Shown here piece after piece: positions 24,292 to 31,459 of a DNA stretch of 64,000 nt. The stretch's first letter is position 1, and each line of letters starts with the position of its first letter. Location: positions 186,001 through 250,000 of the forward strand of contig NZ_AIDW01000004.1 in the NCBI RefSeq assembly GCF_000251145.1, in the 5' to 3' direction. A program made the position numbers and the translations under genes. The notes under the pieces are model-generated. The model saw nothing but the letters and a program-made list of their open reading frames with translations. It had not been told where the DNA came from and did not search any database. Source of the DNA: Sphingomonas sp. PAMC 26621 (GTDB lineage Bacteria > Pseudomonadota > Alphaproteobacteria > Sphingomonadales > Sphingomonadaceae).

Positions 24292-26031
24292 TCAGTTGCG
24301 CCCGGCCAGCCCCGCGAGCGGCGCGGGCGCATCCAGCGCCGACAGCTTGGCGAACGCCTTGTCCGCCTTCGCCGGATCGAGCGTCGCGGCGGGCGCGGTC
24401 AGGAAATCGAACGCATCGTGCGTGTCGAGCGCGGCGAAGCCGCCCGCGTAGCGCGCGCGCAATGCGCCAAGCGCCGCGCGATCCCCCGTCCGCGACAGCG
24501 CGACCGCCTGCCGCAGCACGCGCGCCTGCGCCGCCGCGTCGAGCGCGCGCGGTGGTGGCAGCGCGCGCGCATTGTCCGCGGCGAAGCGCGGCCAGTCGTG
24601 CTTCTGCCACAGGATATCGTTCCGCAACGCGTCGCCCCCGGGAGTCCCGTCGAGCAGCGCGAGCGCCTCGTCCGGCTTGCCCAGCCGAACCAGCGCCGTC
24701 GCCTCGATCGTGCGGCGCCGCGCCTGAATGTCGGCGGGGAAGACGATCGCCTGCCCCGCGCGGAGCGTCCGCACCGCGCGGTCGGGCGCGCCCGCGAGCA
24801 GGTCGAGCTCGGCGACGCGGATCGACAGCGGCCCGGTTGCGGCATCAGCCGGGCGGCGCTCGAGCAGGAAGCGCAGCAGATCGGCCGCGCGCGCATAGAG
24901 CCCCGCCGCCGCGAGCCGGTCGGCCAGCCGCGCGGCGATCGTCTCGCCCTCGCCCCCGCCGGGGAGCAGGTCGCGATAATCCCAGAACAGCCCCGCCGCC
25001 GGCCCGACCGCCGCGCCATCCGCGCTTGTGACCAACGCACGCAGATGATCCTGCAGCCGCAGCAAGGTCGGCGCGGTCTGGTCGCCCAGATCGAAATAGC
25101 GGAACAGCGTCGCCCCCGCCGCGAGCGCGGCGCGCGGGTCGCTGCGCCCGTCCGCGAGCCGCCAGCGCAGCTGCAACGCCCGCCGCTCGACCGCATCGCC
25201 GCGCCAGAAGGTTACGGTGTCGAGCGCCTTGAGTGCGGCGGCGTTGGTCAGTTCGCGCGTCGCGACACGATCCTCGGTAAGCGCGAGCGTCGCCTCCGCG
25301 CGCTCGCCAGGCGTCCCGTGCAGCGCGACGCGTTCGAGCAACAGCCGCCCGCCGGGCCGGTCCCCCAGCGCGAGCGCGGCGCGCGCGCGGCGGAGGTTGG
25401 CGGCGGAATCCTGTTCGCCGAGCGTCGCAAGCATCCGCGTGACGTCGCCGGGATGCGCGCTGGCCAGCGCGACATCGGCGAAGGCGAGCACGAAACCGCG
25501 TCGCGCCGCGCGGCCGCGCGCCGAGACGGCGGGCACCGCACAGCGCATCGCGCGCGCCGCGGTCGCCGTCTCGCCAAGCGCGTCGGCGGCGCGCACCCGC
25601 CATGCGCACGCCTCGGGATAGCTTTCCAGCAACGGCGCATCGAGCGCGGCCAGCGCCGCGCGCGACCGGTCCATCCGCGCGAGCACCACGCCGTGCGCGA
25701 GCTGCCACGCCGCGGTCAGCGCGAGCGCGGGATCGTCGGCGACCATCGTGTCGAGCACGCCCGCCGCCTCGGCCATGCGGTCCGTGGCGATCAGCGCCTG
25801 CGCGAGCGTCCAGCGCGCGGCCTGGCGCGTCTCGGCGGTCGACCGTGCGATCGCTGCCCAGGCGGTCGAATCCTGCGTGCGCAGCCACGCACCGTTGGCG
25901 GCGGGAAGCGGTTGCTCGGCAAGGATCGCGGCGAAGGAAGCGACCGGACGCGCGGCGGGCGGAGCCGGCACGGGCGCGGTCCCGATCAGGCTCGTCGACA
26001 GCGCGAGCAAAGCGAGGCGCGGGCGGATCAT
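24292..26031 (-). CDS. Secreted helical-repeat (TPR-like) protein of the flagellar locus, function unknown
   Basis: 579 residues. A signal peptide (about 1-18; ALSTSLIGTAPVPAPPAA) is followed by a near-continuous series of Ala/Arg/Leu-rich helical pairs, for example WTLAQALIATDRMAEAAGVL and AALALGDRPGGRLLLERVAL, the spacing of TPR-like solenoids. No catalytic motif is seen. It is translationally coupled (ATGA overlap) to the small membrane protein before it and shares the flagellar TCTATTATAGA element upstream. A periplasmic scaffold or motor-associated role is plausible; proteins of similar kind, such as rhizobial MotC, exist, but no homology is claimed. Confidence 0.7.
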   Translation of the reverse strand: MIRPRLALLALSTSLIGTAPVPAPPAARPVASFAAILAEQPLPAANGAWLRTQDSTAWAAIARSTAETRQAARWTLAQALIATDRMAEAAGVLDTMVADDPALALTAAWQLAHGVVLARMDRSRAALAALDAPLLESYPEACAWRVRAADALGETATAARAMRCAVPAVSARGRAARRGFVLAFADVALASAHPGDVTRMLATLGEQDSAANLRRARAALALGDRPGGRLLLERVALHGTPGERAEATLALTEDRVATRELTNAAALKALDTVTFWRGDAVERRALQLRWRLADGRSDPRAALAAGATLFRYFDLGDQTAPTLLRLQDHLRALVTSADGAAVGPAAGLFWDYRDLLPGGGEGETIAARLADRLAAAGLYARAADLLRFLLERRPADAATGPLSIRVAELDLLAGAPDRAVRTLRAGQAIVFPADIQARRRTIEATALVRLGKPDEALALLDGTPGGDALRNDILWQKHDWPRFAADNARALPPPRALDAAAQARVLRQAVALSRTGDRAALGALRARYAGGFAALDTHDAFDFLTAPAATLDPAKADKAFAKLSALDAPAPLAGLAGRN

Positions 26032-26255
26032 GGCAACAGCGCCGCCGCCAGCGCCCCGCCGATCCCCGCCGCAGCCACGAATATCAGCGCCAGCAGCAGG
26101 GTGGCGACACTTTCGCGCGAGGCGGATTGCGGCGTGCCCGAGCCGGGTTCACCGATTGCCGTCGCCGCGTCTTCGCCACCGGTGCCGCCCGTTTCCGGCG
26201 GTGTCTGTCCGACGGAGACGACGCGCACCCGCGCCGGTTTCTGGTCCTGGCTCAT
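26028..26255 (-). CDS. Small single-pass membrane protein in the flagellar locus
   Basis: 75 residues from the ATG at 26255. A basic N-terminus (MSQDQKPARVRVVSVG), a Gly/Thr/Glu-rich linker and one C-terminal transmembrane helix (about 52-73, ATLLLALIFVAAAGIGGALA). It would be tail-anchored with the N-terminus in the cytoplasm. The stop overlaps the start of the helical-repeat protein. The TATAAT element at 26284-26289 is only 28 nt upstream. No family recognised; the arrangement suggests it is an anchor or partner for the secreted repeat protein. Confidence 0.7.
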   Translation of the reverse strand: MSQDQKPARVRVVSVGQTPPETGGTGGEDAATAIGEPGSGTPQSASRESVATLLLALIFVAAAGIGGALAAALLP

Positions 26256-26280
26256 TGCGATCCGCCTGTGAGGGTTCGTG

Positions 26281-26291
26281 TCTATTATAGA
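26281..26291. promoter_or_regulatory. Flagellar TCTATTATAGA element between 26255(-) and 26335(+)
   Basis: TCTATTATAGA, identical to the fliG/flgB copy and followed by the same AGGCGG. The minus-strand TATAAT is 28 nt before the small membrane protein; the plus-strand TATTAT ends 46 nt before the FliL-like secreted protein. Confidence 0.6.
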
Positions 26292-26334
26292 GGCGGGGGC
26301 GCGCACCGGGTGGCCGCGCCGAGGGAGACGTTCG

Positions 26335-26724
26335 ATGCCGCGTGCGGCCGGTTCGCTTGTGTTTGCGCTGCTGGCGGTGCTGCCGGCCCCCGCCCTGGCG
26401 TCGGAGGGCGGCGCGGCGTCGATCGTGCCGGTCGCCGAACTGCGGGTGCCGATCCTCGATGCCGGGCGGTTTGCGGGCACGCTCCGTGTCCAGTCGGCGC
26501 TCGATTATGCCAATCCGGCGGACGGCAAGGCCGCCACCGAACGCGCACCCGAGCTGCGCGCGGCGGCGCTCGCGGCAGGGCTGGACTTCGCGCGGCTCCA
26601 TGTGTCCGCGCTCGCGCCGATCGATGCAGCGCTGCTTTCGGAAACGCTGACCCGCGCGGCGCGCAGCGTCGACCCGCATGTCCGGCGCGTGCTGATCCTC
26701 GACCTCAGCGCGCGGCAGCCATAG
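26335..26724 (+). CDS. Small secreted FliL-like protein
   Basis: 129 residues from the ATG at 26335, with GGGAG about nine bases upstream. Signal peptide 1-22 (LAVLPAPALA then SEGG). The body ends in a helix and strand DPHVRRVLILDLSARQ that mirrors the C-terminus of FliL in this window (AVKDVLIQDLIQQ); the preceding RAAALAAGLDFARLHV and LLSETLTRAARSV also follow the FliL periplasmic domain order. A stand-alone periplasmic FliL-type domain could contact the stator or rod. The assignment is tentative. The 3' end overlaps the convergent MotE-like gene by 20 bp. Confidence 0.55.
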   Translation: MPRAAGSLVFALLAVLPAPALASEGGAASIVPVAELRVPILDAGRFAGTLRVQSALDYANPADGKAATERAPELRAAALAAGLDFARLHVSALAPIDAALLSETLTRAARSVDPHVRRVLILDLSARQP

Positions 26725-27208
26725 CGCGCGGCGCGCGCGCCAGCGCCATCGTCAGCTTTGCCGCCCCCTTCGGCGTCATCGCCGCGAGGATCATACCCGT
26801 AGAGCGCTCGCGCATCTTCCGCGCGACTTTCACCTGCACGTCGAGCTCGAGCTGTTCGAACACCAGCGCGGCCTTGGCGGGCTTCATCGCCTGATAGATG
26901 CTCGCAAGGTCCGAAAAGCTGTCGGTCGCCGCCTCGGGCGCGCCCGCCTGCGGCCCGGCGGCGGGCGCGGCGCGCGCCGCCTCGAGCTCGGCCTTGATCC
27001 GCGCGGCGCTCGCACGGACCGCCTGTTCGCGCAGGTCGAGCGCCTGCTGGCGCTGCGCCGATTGCCGGTCGCGCGTGGCGATGTCCTGCTGCACCGACAG
27101 CCCGAGCCGGCTGTCGGTCGCAGGCGACGCGACCGCCACCGCATTGCCGATCGCGGCGATCCCCGCCATTCCGGCGGTGAGCGTGAGCAACGGGATCCGC
27201 ATCGTCAC
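26705..27208 (-). CDS. MotE-like flagellar protein (MgtE-N-type C-terminal domain)
   Basis: 167 residues. An N-terminal membrane or signal helix (about 5-28), a coiled coil (about 45-75, QSAQRQQALDLREQAVRA) and a C-terminal domain SDLASIYQAMKPAKAALVFE then VKVARKMRERSTGMILAAMTPKGAAKL, which is the MgtE-intracellular-domain-like fold seen in MotE and in FliG-related proteins. MotE helps fold and place the periplasmic motility protein MotC in rhizobia. The GTG at 27208 overlaps the preceding stop (GTGA); an in-frame ATG follows at 27202. Last gene of fliL-fliM-DUF6468-motE. Confidence 0.75.
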   Translation of the reverse strand: MTMRIPLLTLTAGMAGIAAIGNAVAVASPATDSRLGLSVQQDIATRDRQSAQRQQALDLREQAVRASAARIKAELEAARAAPAAGPQAGAPEAATDSFSDLASIYQAMKPAKAALVFEQLELDVQVKVARKMRERSTGMILAAMTPKGAAKLTMALARAPRAMAAAR

Positions 27209-27546
27209 GATACCGCCTCGGAAACGTCCGCCGCGCGGTTCGCCGAGCCCGCGGTGGCGAGCCGCTCGGCGGCGGCATCGGCGATCTCGATCATCATCCG
27301 GAGTTCATCGAGCACCGCCTTGCCCTCGGCGGCGGCGGCGACCTGCCCGCTTCCGGCGGCAAGCGTGCCCTTGAGCTCGGACAGCACGATCCGCGCCTGG
27401 ACGGTCGACTGGTCGAGCGCGGTCACGACCTGTGCGAGGTCACCGCGCCGGATCGTGTCGAGCGCGCGCTTGACCCGCTGGCTCTGCACCGTGACCGCGA
27501 TGCACAGCAGCATCGTCAGCAAATTGGCGATCGTCGCGAACGTCAT
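27205..27546 (-). CDS. DUF6468-type membrane-anchored flagellar-locus protein
   Basis: 113 residues. One N-terminal transmembrane helix (about 4-22, ATIANLLTMLLCIAVTV) followed by a long helix with QRVKRALDTIRRGDLAQVV and a central LDQSTVQARIVLSELKGTL, then an Ala/Glu-rich tail. Proteins of this kind follow fliM in many alphaproteobacterial flagellar operons and have no established role. It is coupled to fliM by an ATGA overlap and to the next gene by a GTGA overlap, implying fixed stoichiometry. Confidence 0.7.
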   Translation of the reverse strand: MTFATIANLLTMLLCIAVTVQSQRVKRALDTIRRGDLAQVVTALDQSTVQARIVLSELKGTLAAGSGQVAAAAEGKAVLDELRMMIEIADAAAERLATAGSANRAADVSEAVS

Positions 27547-28559
27547 GCCCTTGGTCCCTTCGCAATATCGGTCATCATCCGGACCGCGATGTTGTTCGAG
27601 CGTTGCCCGATCTGCACGCGCCCGAGCGTGACGCCGCCGCATTGCAGGTCGAGCGGATCGTCCGGTCCGCGCCGCAGCGGGATCGTCTGCCCCACCGCGA
27701 AATCGCGCACCGTTTCGAGCGGCAGCAGCCGCTCGCCGAGCACGACGTCGACGCTGACCGTGGTCTTGCGGACCTCGTCCGCCATATGCGGTTCCCAGAT
27801 CCCGTCGCGCCCCAGCTTCTCGCCCATGAAGCGCTGGCCGAACAGGTGCTTGACCGGTTCGATCGTGGCGTAGGGGAGGAGGATGCTGAACCGCCCGCCG
27901 CGCTCGTCCATGTCGACGCGGAAGGTCGCCACCGTGCAGATGTTGGTCGACCCAGCGATCGTCGCGAAGCGCGGGCTCGTCTCGATCCGTTCCAGCTTCA
28001 TCGTATTGGGGGTGATCGGCGCGAGCGCCGCGCTCATGTCGGCAAGCACGGTGCGGAGCATCCGTCCGACCAGGTCGCTTTCGATCGTGGTGAAGCCGCG
28101 CCCGTCGATCAGCACCGTCGCGCCGCCGCGCCGCCCGCCGAGCAGCGCATCGACGACCGCGTAGATCAGCCCGGAATCCACCGTGACCAGCCCGTAATTC
28201 TCCCATTCCTCGATCCGGAACACGCCGATCATCGCGGGCAGCGCAACCCGGCTGAGGAAATCGCCGAAGCGCACCGAGCTGACTTCCTCGAGGCTGACGT
28301 CGATCGCGTCCGAGGTGAGGTTGCGCATCGACGTCGCGAAGATCCGCACCATCCGGTCGAACACGACCTCGAGCATCGGCAACCGTTCGTGGCTGATCAC
28401 GTCGGATTCGATCACCGCGCGCAGCCCCTGCTTGGGGTCGACCGGCGCGCCGATATCGCCGAACAGCGCGTCGATATCGGCCTGGCCGAGCATCGCGTCG
28501 CCGCCGATCATCCCGACCGGGGGTTCGGGCAGGTCGAAATCCTCGAGATCGATGCTCAT
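27543..28559 (-). CDS. fliM: Flagellar motor switch protein FliM
   Basis: 338 residues. The N-terminal acidic segment (LGQADIDALFGDIG) contains the LSQxEIDALL-type motif that binds CheY-P. The CheC-like middle domain holds SSVRFGDFLSRVALPAMIGVF, VDALLGGRRG and FTTIESDLVGRMLRTVLAD; the C-terminal FliN-like domain spans LGERLLPLETVRDFAVGQTI to GRVQIGQRSNNIAVRM. It connects chemotaxis signalling to rotor direction. The start overlaps the fliL stop, and its own stop overlaps the next start. Confidence 0.96.
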   Translation of the reverse strand: MSIDLEDFDLPEPPVGMIGGDAMLGQADIDALFGDIGAPVDPKQGLRAVIESDVISHERLPMLEVVFDRMVRIFATSMRNLTSDAIDVSLEEVSSVRFGDFLSRVALPAMIGVFRIEEWENYGLVTVDSGLIYAVVDALLGGRRGGATVLIDGRGFTTIESDLVGRMLRTVLADMSAALAPITPNTMKLERIETSPRFATIAGSTNICTVATFRVDMDERGGRFSILLPYATIEPVKHLFGQRFMGEKLGRDGIWEPHMADEVRKTTVSVDVVLGERLLPLETVRDFAVGQTIPLRRGPDDPLDLQCGGVTLGRVQIGQRSNNIAVRMMTDIAKGPRA

Positions 28560-29131
28560 TGCTGAATCAGGTCCTGGATGAGAACGTCCTTCACCGCGCC
28601 GTCGCCGAGCGTCTGGTGTGCGCGGACGAGCATCTCTTCCTTCACGCGATACACCGCCGCCGATCCGGCGAGATCGTCGGGGCGCAATTCGCGCAGGAAC
28701 GGCTGATAGGCGTCGAGCAGCAGCGGCAGTTTCGCGGTGATCGCTTCGGGATTGCCCTTGTCGCCCGGAACCAGCACGAAATGGAGCTTGAGGAAGCGCG
28801 AAGCGCCGTCCGCGCTGCGCAGGTTCACGACCATCGCGGGGACGTCGACGAAATGCGCGGCTTCCTTGCCCTTTTCGCCCTCCTTCTCGCCCCCCTTTTC
28901 ACCGGCACCACCGCCTTCCTTGGCGGACGCTTCGGCCGCAGCCTCCTCCTGCGCGGGTGTCTTGCCGCTGCTGCCGAGCAGCATATACGCGCCGCCCCCG
29001 CCGCCCAGCAGCAACACCGCACCGATCGCGCCGAACAGCATCAGCTTCTTCTTCTTGTTGGGCGCGGGCGCGGGCGCTTCGCCGCCTTCGCCCGCTGCGC
29101 CGGCACCGCTGTCCTTGTCCGCCTTGCTCAT
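28556..29131 (-). CDS. fliL: Flagellar basal body-associated protein FliL
   Basis: 191 residues. A Lys-rich cytoplasmic N-terminus, one transmembrane helix (about 31-51, LMLFGAIGAVLLLGGGGGAY), a charged Gly/Glu/Lys linker of about 40 residues and the periplasmic FliL domain from HFVDVPAMVVNLRS, through FLKLHFVLVPGD, to the end VKDVLIQDLIQQ. FliL rings surround the stator and raise torque. It heads fliL-fliM-DUF6468-motE and is divergent from flgF across the element at 29182. Confidence 0.95.
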   Translation of the reverse strand: MSKADKDSGAGAAGEGGEAPAPAPNKKKKLMLFGAIGAVLLLGGGGGAYMLLGSSGKTPAQEEAAAEASAKEGGGAGEKGGEKEGEKGKEAAHFVDVPAMVVNLRSADGASRFLKLHFVLVPGDKGNPEAITAKLPLLLDAYQPFLRELRPDDLAGSAAVYRVKEEMLVRAHQTLGDGAVKDVLIQDLIQQ

Positions 29132-29181
29132 GATCGGTCCCCTCTTGGCACCACGGCGGCGACCGCCCCGGCCATTTGCCG

Positions 29182-29192
29182 ACTATTATAGA
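29182..29192. promoter_or_regulatory. Flagellar ACTATTATAGA element between fliL and flgF
   Basis: Minus strand TCTATAATAGT, with TATAAT 53 nt before the fliL ATG; plus strand TATTAT lies 65 nt before the flgF GTG. One base differs from the 15489 and 26281 copies. Confidence 0.6.
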
Positions 29193-29254
29193 AGCGCAGC
29201 CGGGCAGTTTTTGCCTAGCGGCGACAAAAAGCGATTTTCCCGAGGGACTGCCTG

Positions 29255-29995
29255 GTGGACATATCCTCTACCGTATTGCTGAGCCACGAGCAGGCGCTGC
29301 GCCGCCAGCTCGACGTCGCGGCGAACAATCTCGCCAACGTCTCGACCGCCGGGTTCAAGCGCGAAGCGCCGGTGTTCCGCGAATATGTCGAGAAGACCGC
29401 CGATCCGCAGGCCCCGGTCCAGACCACCTCCTTCGTGCTCGACCAGGGCGCGACGCACGACACCGCGCCGGGCGGGTTCCAGCCGACCGGCAACGCGATC
29501 GACGTGATGATCGACGGTGCCGGCTATCTCGCGGTCGACGCGCCCGACGGGACCGTCGCCTATACGCGCGCGGGGTATCTCAAGGTCGGCGACGACGGGT
29601 CACTCGTCACCGCGGGCGGCTTGCCCGTGCGCGGCGAGGGCGGGCAACCGATCGCGATTCCGCCCGACCAGATCGGCAAGCTCAGCATCGGTACGGACGG
29701 CTCGGTGACAGGGCCGGGCGGCGTGCTCGGGCGGATCGAGGTGACCGTGTTCGACAATGAGGCGGGGGTCGATCCGCGTGGCGACGGACTGTTCACCGCG
29801 AGCGGTGGCCGCGCGTTGACCGCCGCCGAAACCAAGCTGCGCAGCGGCGGGATCGAGGGCTCGAACGTCCAGCCGATCGTCGAGACGACCAACATGGTCG
29901 AGATCCTGCGCGCCTATCAGACCAGCATGAAGATGAGCGAGGCGATCGGCGACATGCGCAAGGCCGCGATCGACAAGCTCGGCCGGTTCGGCTGA
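29255..29995 (+). CDS. flgF: Flagellar basal body rod protein FlgF
   Basis: 246 residues from a GTG preceded by GAGGG. The rod/hook N-terminal signature is LRRQLDVAANNLANVSTAGF, and the C-terminal motif is GGIEGSNVQPIVETTNMVEI with LRAYQTSMKM. Its length, and its place before flgG, identify FlgF, a proximal rod protein. It starts flgF-flgG-flgA-flgH, the order found in Caulobacter. Gap to flgG is 24 nt. Confidence 0.95.
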   Translation: MDISSTVLLSHEQALRRQLDVAANNLANVSTAGFKREAPVFREYVEKTADPQAPVQTTSFVLDQGATHDTAPGGFQPTGNAIDVMIDGAGYLAVDAPDGTVAYTRAGYLKVGDDGSLVTAGGLPVRGEGGQPIAIPPDQIGKLSIGTDGSVTGPGGVLGRIEVTVFDNEAGVDPRGDGLFTASGGRALTAAETKLRSGGIEGSNVQPIVETTNMVEILRAYQTSMKMSEAIGDMRKAAIDKLGRFG

Positions 29996-30019
29996 CCCCT
30001 TTCCACCCAGGAGACCTGT

Positions 30020-30802
30020 ATGCGTTCCCTCTCGATTGCCGGCACTGGCATGCTCGCGCAGCAGACCAACGTCGATGTCATCTCGAACAACATCGCCAAC
30101 ATGAACACCACCGCGTTCAAGCGGCAGCGGGCCGAATTCCAGGACCTGCTGTACGAGCAGGTCTCGCGCCCCGGCGCTGCGGCGGGGGGCGACAATCGCG
30201 TGCCGACCGGGATCCAGATCGGCGCGGGCGTCAAGACCGGCGGGGTGTACCGCATCGCGACGCAGGGTGCGCTGACGCAGACCGACAATCGCTACGACAT
30301 CGCGGTGCAGGGTCGGGGCTATTTCCCCGTCACCTTGCCTTCGGGCGAGACTGGCTACACGCGCGACGGGTCGTTCCAGCTCTCCGACCAGGGGCAGCTC
30401 GTGACGGCCGATGGCCTGCCGGTCGAACCCGGGATCACCGTGCCGCCCGAGGCGGTCGATGTCAGCGTGTCCAAGACCGGGCTGGTCCAGGTCAAGCTGG
30501 CCGGGCAGCCTGACCTGCAGACCGTCGGCCAGTTGCAGCTCGCGACCTTCGTCAACGAAGGCGGGCTCGAGGCGCAGGGCGGGAACATGTTCCTCGCGAC
30601 CGGATCGTCGGGGCAGCCGACGCTCGCCAATCCGGGGGAGCCGGGGTTCGGGACGATCCAGCAGGGCTTCATCGAGGCGTCGAACGTCAATCCGGTGTCC
30701 GAGATCACCGCGCTGATCACCGCGCAGCGCGCCTATGAGATGAACAGCCGCGTCGTGAAGACCGCCGACGAAATGCTCGCGACGACGAGCCAGATGCGAT
30801 GA
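30020..30802 (+). CDS. flgG: Flagellar distal rod protein FlgG
   Basis: 260 residues, the standard length. N-terminal MRSLSIAGTGMLAQQTNVDV and SNNIANMNTTAFKRQRAEFQ, the FlgG-type DLLYEQ, and the C-terminal GFIEASNVNPVSEITALITA with QRAYEMNSRVVKTADEML. FlgG is the most abundant distal rod subunit. ATG after GGAGACC. Its stop overlaps the flgA start by four bases. Confidence 0.97.
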   Translation: MRSLSIAGTGMLAQQTNVDVISNNIANMNTTAFKRQRAEFQDLLYEQVSRPGAAAGGDNRVPTGIQIGAGVKTGGVYRIATQGALTQTDNRYDIAVQGRGYFPVTLPSGETGYTRDGSFQLSDQGQLVTADGLPVEPGITVPPEAVDVSVSKTGLVQVKLAGQPDLQTVGQLQLATFVNEGGLEAQGGNMFLATGSSGQPTLANPGEPGFGTIQQGFIEASNVNPVSEITALITAQRAYEMNSRVVKTADEMLATTSQMR

Positions 30803-31272
30803 GCGTGCGGTTGGCGAAGTTCGCGCTGCTGGCGCTCGGCGCTGTCACCGGTCCTGTGCCGGGGCAGGGTGTTGCCCCCGTGGCGCGGCCCGCAATGGTC
30901 CGGGTCGCGGTGCTGGGGCACCCGGTCGGGCAGGGGAAAACGCTTGTCGCAAAAGATTTTACTTATGAGGACCGCGCCATCGGCCAGGCCCGTGGGGCGC
31001 TCGATCCGGCCGACGCGATCGGCAAGGAAGCGGTGCGCGGACTCGCGCCCGGCAGCGTCGTGCGGATCACCGACGTGGTCGCGCCCCGGCTGGTCCGCCG
31101 CGGCGAGCCGGTGCTGATCGCCTATCGCAGCCACGGTCTGCTGATCACCACCAGCGGCCGCGCGCTCGCCAGCGCCGGATCGGGCGAACCGGTCCGCGTG
31201 GTCTCCACCGCAACCACCCGCACGCTGGACGGCGTCGCGGCGGCGAGCGGGCTGGTGCTGGTCGGGCCGTAA
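30799..31272 (+). CDS. flgA: Flagellar P-ring assembly chaperone FlgA
   Basis: 157 residues. A short hydrophobic signal region (about 5-25) and a SAF-type domain: VLVAKDFTYEDR-like (KTLVAKDFTYEDRAIGQARG), IGKEAVRGLAPGSVVRITDV, RRGEPVLIAYRSHGLLIT, and the end in which FlgA proteins carry VRVVSTATTRTLDGVA. It helps assemble FlgI in the periplasm. It is coupled to flgG by the ATGA overlap; 187 bp with a REP-like inverted repeat separate it from flgH. Confidence 0.9.
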   Translation: MSVRLAKFALLALGAVTGPVPGQGVAPVARPAMVRVAVLGHPVGQGKTLVAKDFTYEDRAIGQARGALDPADAIGKEAVRGLAPGSVVRITDVVAPRLVRRGEPVLIAYRSHGLLITTSGRALASAGSGEPVRVVSTATTRTLDGVAAASGLVLVGP

Positions 31273-31301
31273 ACGCGGGCGAGCTGGATCGTTCCGTAGA
31301 T

Positions 31302-31413
31302 CACCCCCCCGGCGAAGGCCGGGGCCCAGTCGAAGGACAGCCGGAGCTTGAGGACCGCGCTTCGTTACCACGATCCGCGCGATTGGGCCCCGGCCTTCGC
31401 CGGGGGGGGGGGG
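31302..31413. repeat. Inverted repeat with a 12-G run between flgA and flgH
   Basis: 31304-31331 (CCCCCCC GGCGAAGGCCGGGGCCCAGT) and 31382-31413 are inverted copies, the right arm being ATTGGGCCCCGGCCTTCGCC then twelve G. About 50 nt lie between the arms. The unit is a REP-like palindrome of a kind found between sphingomonad genes, and it sits inside an otherwise continuous flgF-flgG-flgA-flgH operon. The G run at 31402-31413 is the longest homopolymer noticed in the window. Confidence 0.8.
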
Positions 31414-31459
31414 TGGGTTCACCGCCGAGGTTCGGGCACGCTAACAAGGGACAGATGAA

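Noticed and set aside
26278-26334. Longer N-terminus for the FliL-like secreted protein
   Set aside because: It would read through the TCTATTATAGA element and place 19 residues before an otherwise perfect signal peptide; the ATG at 26335 has a better ribosome site.
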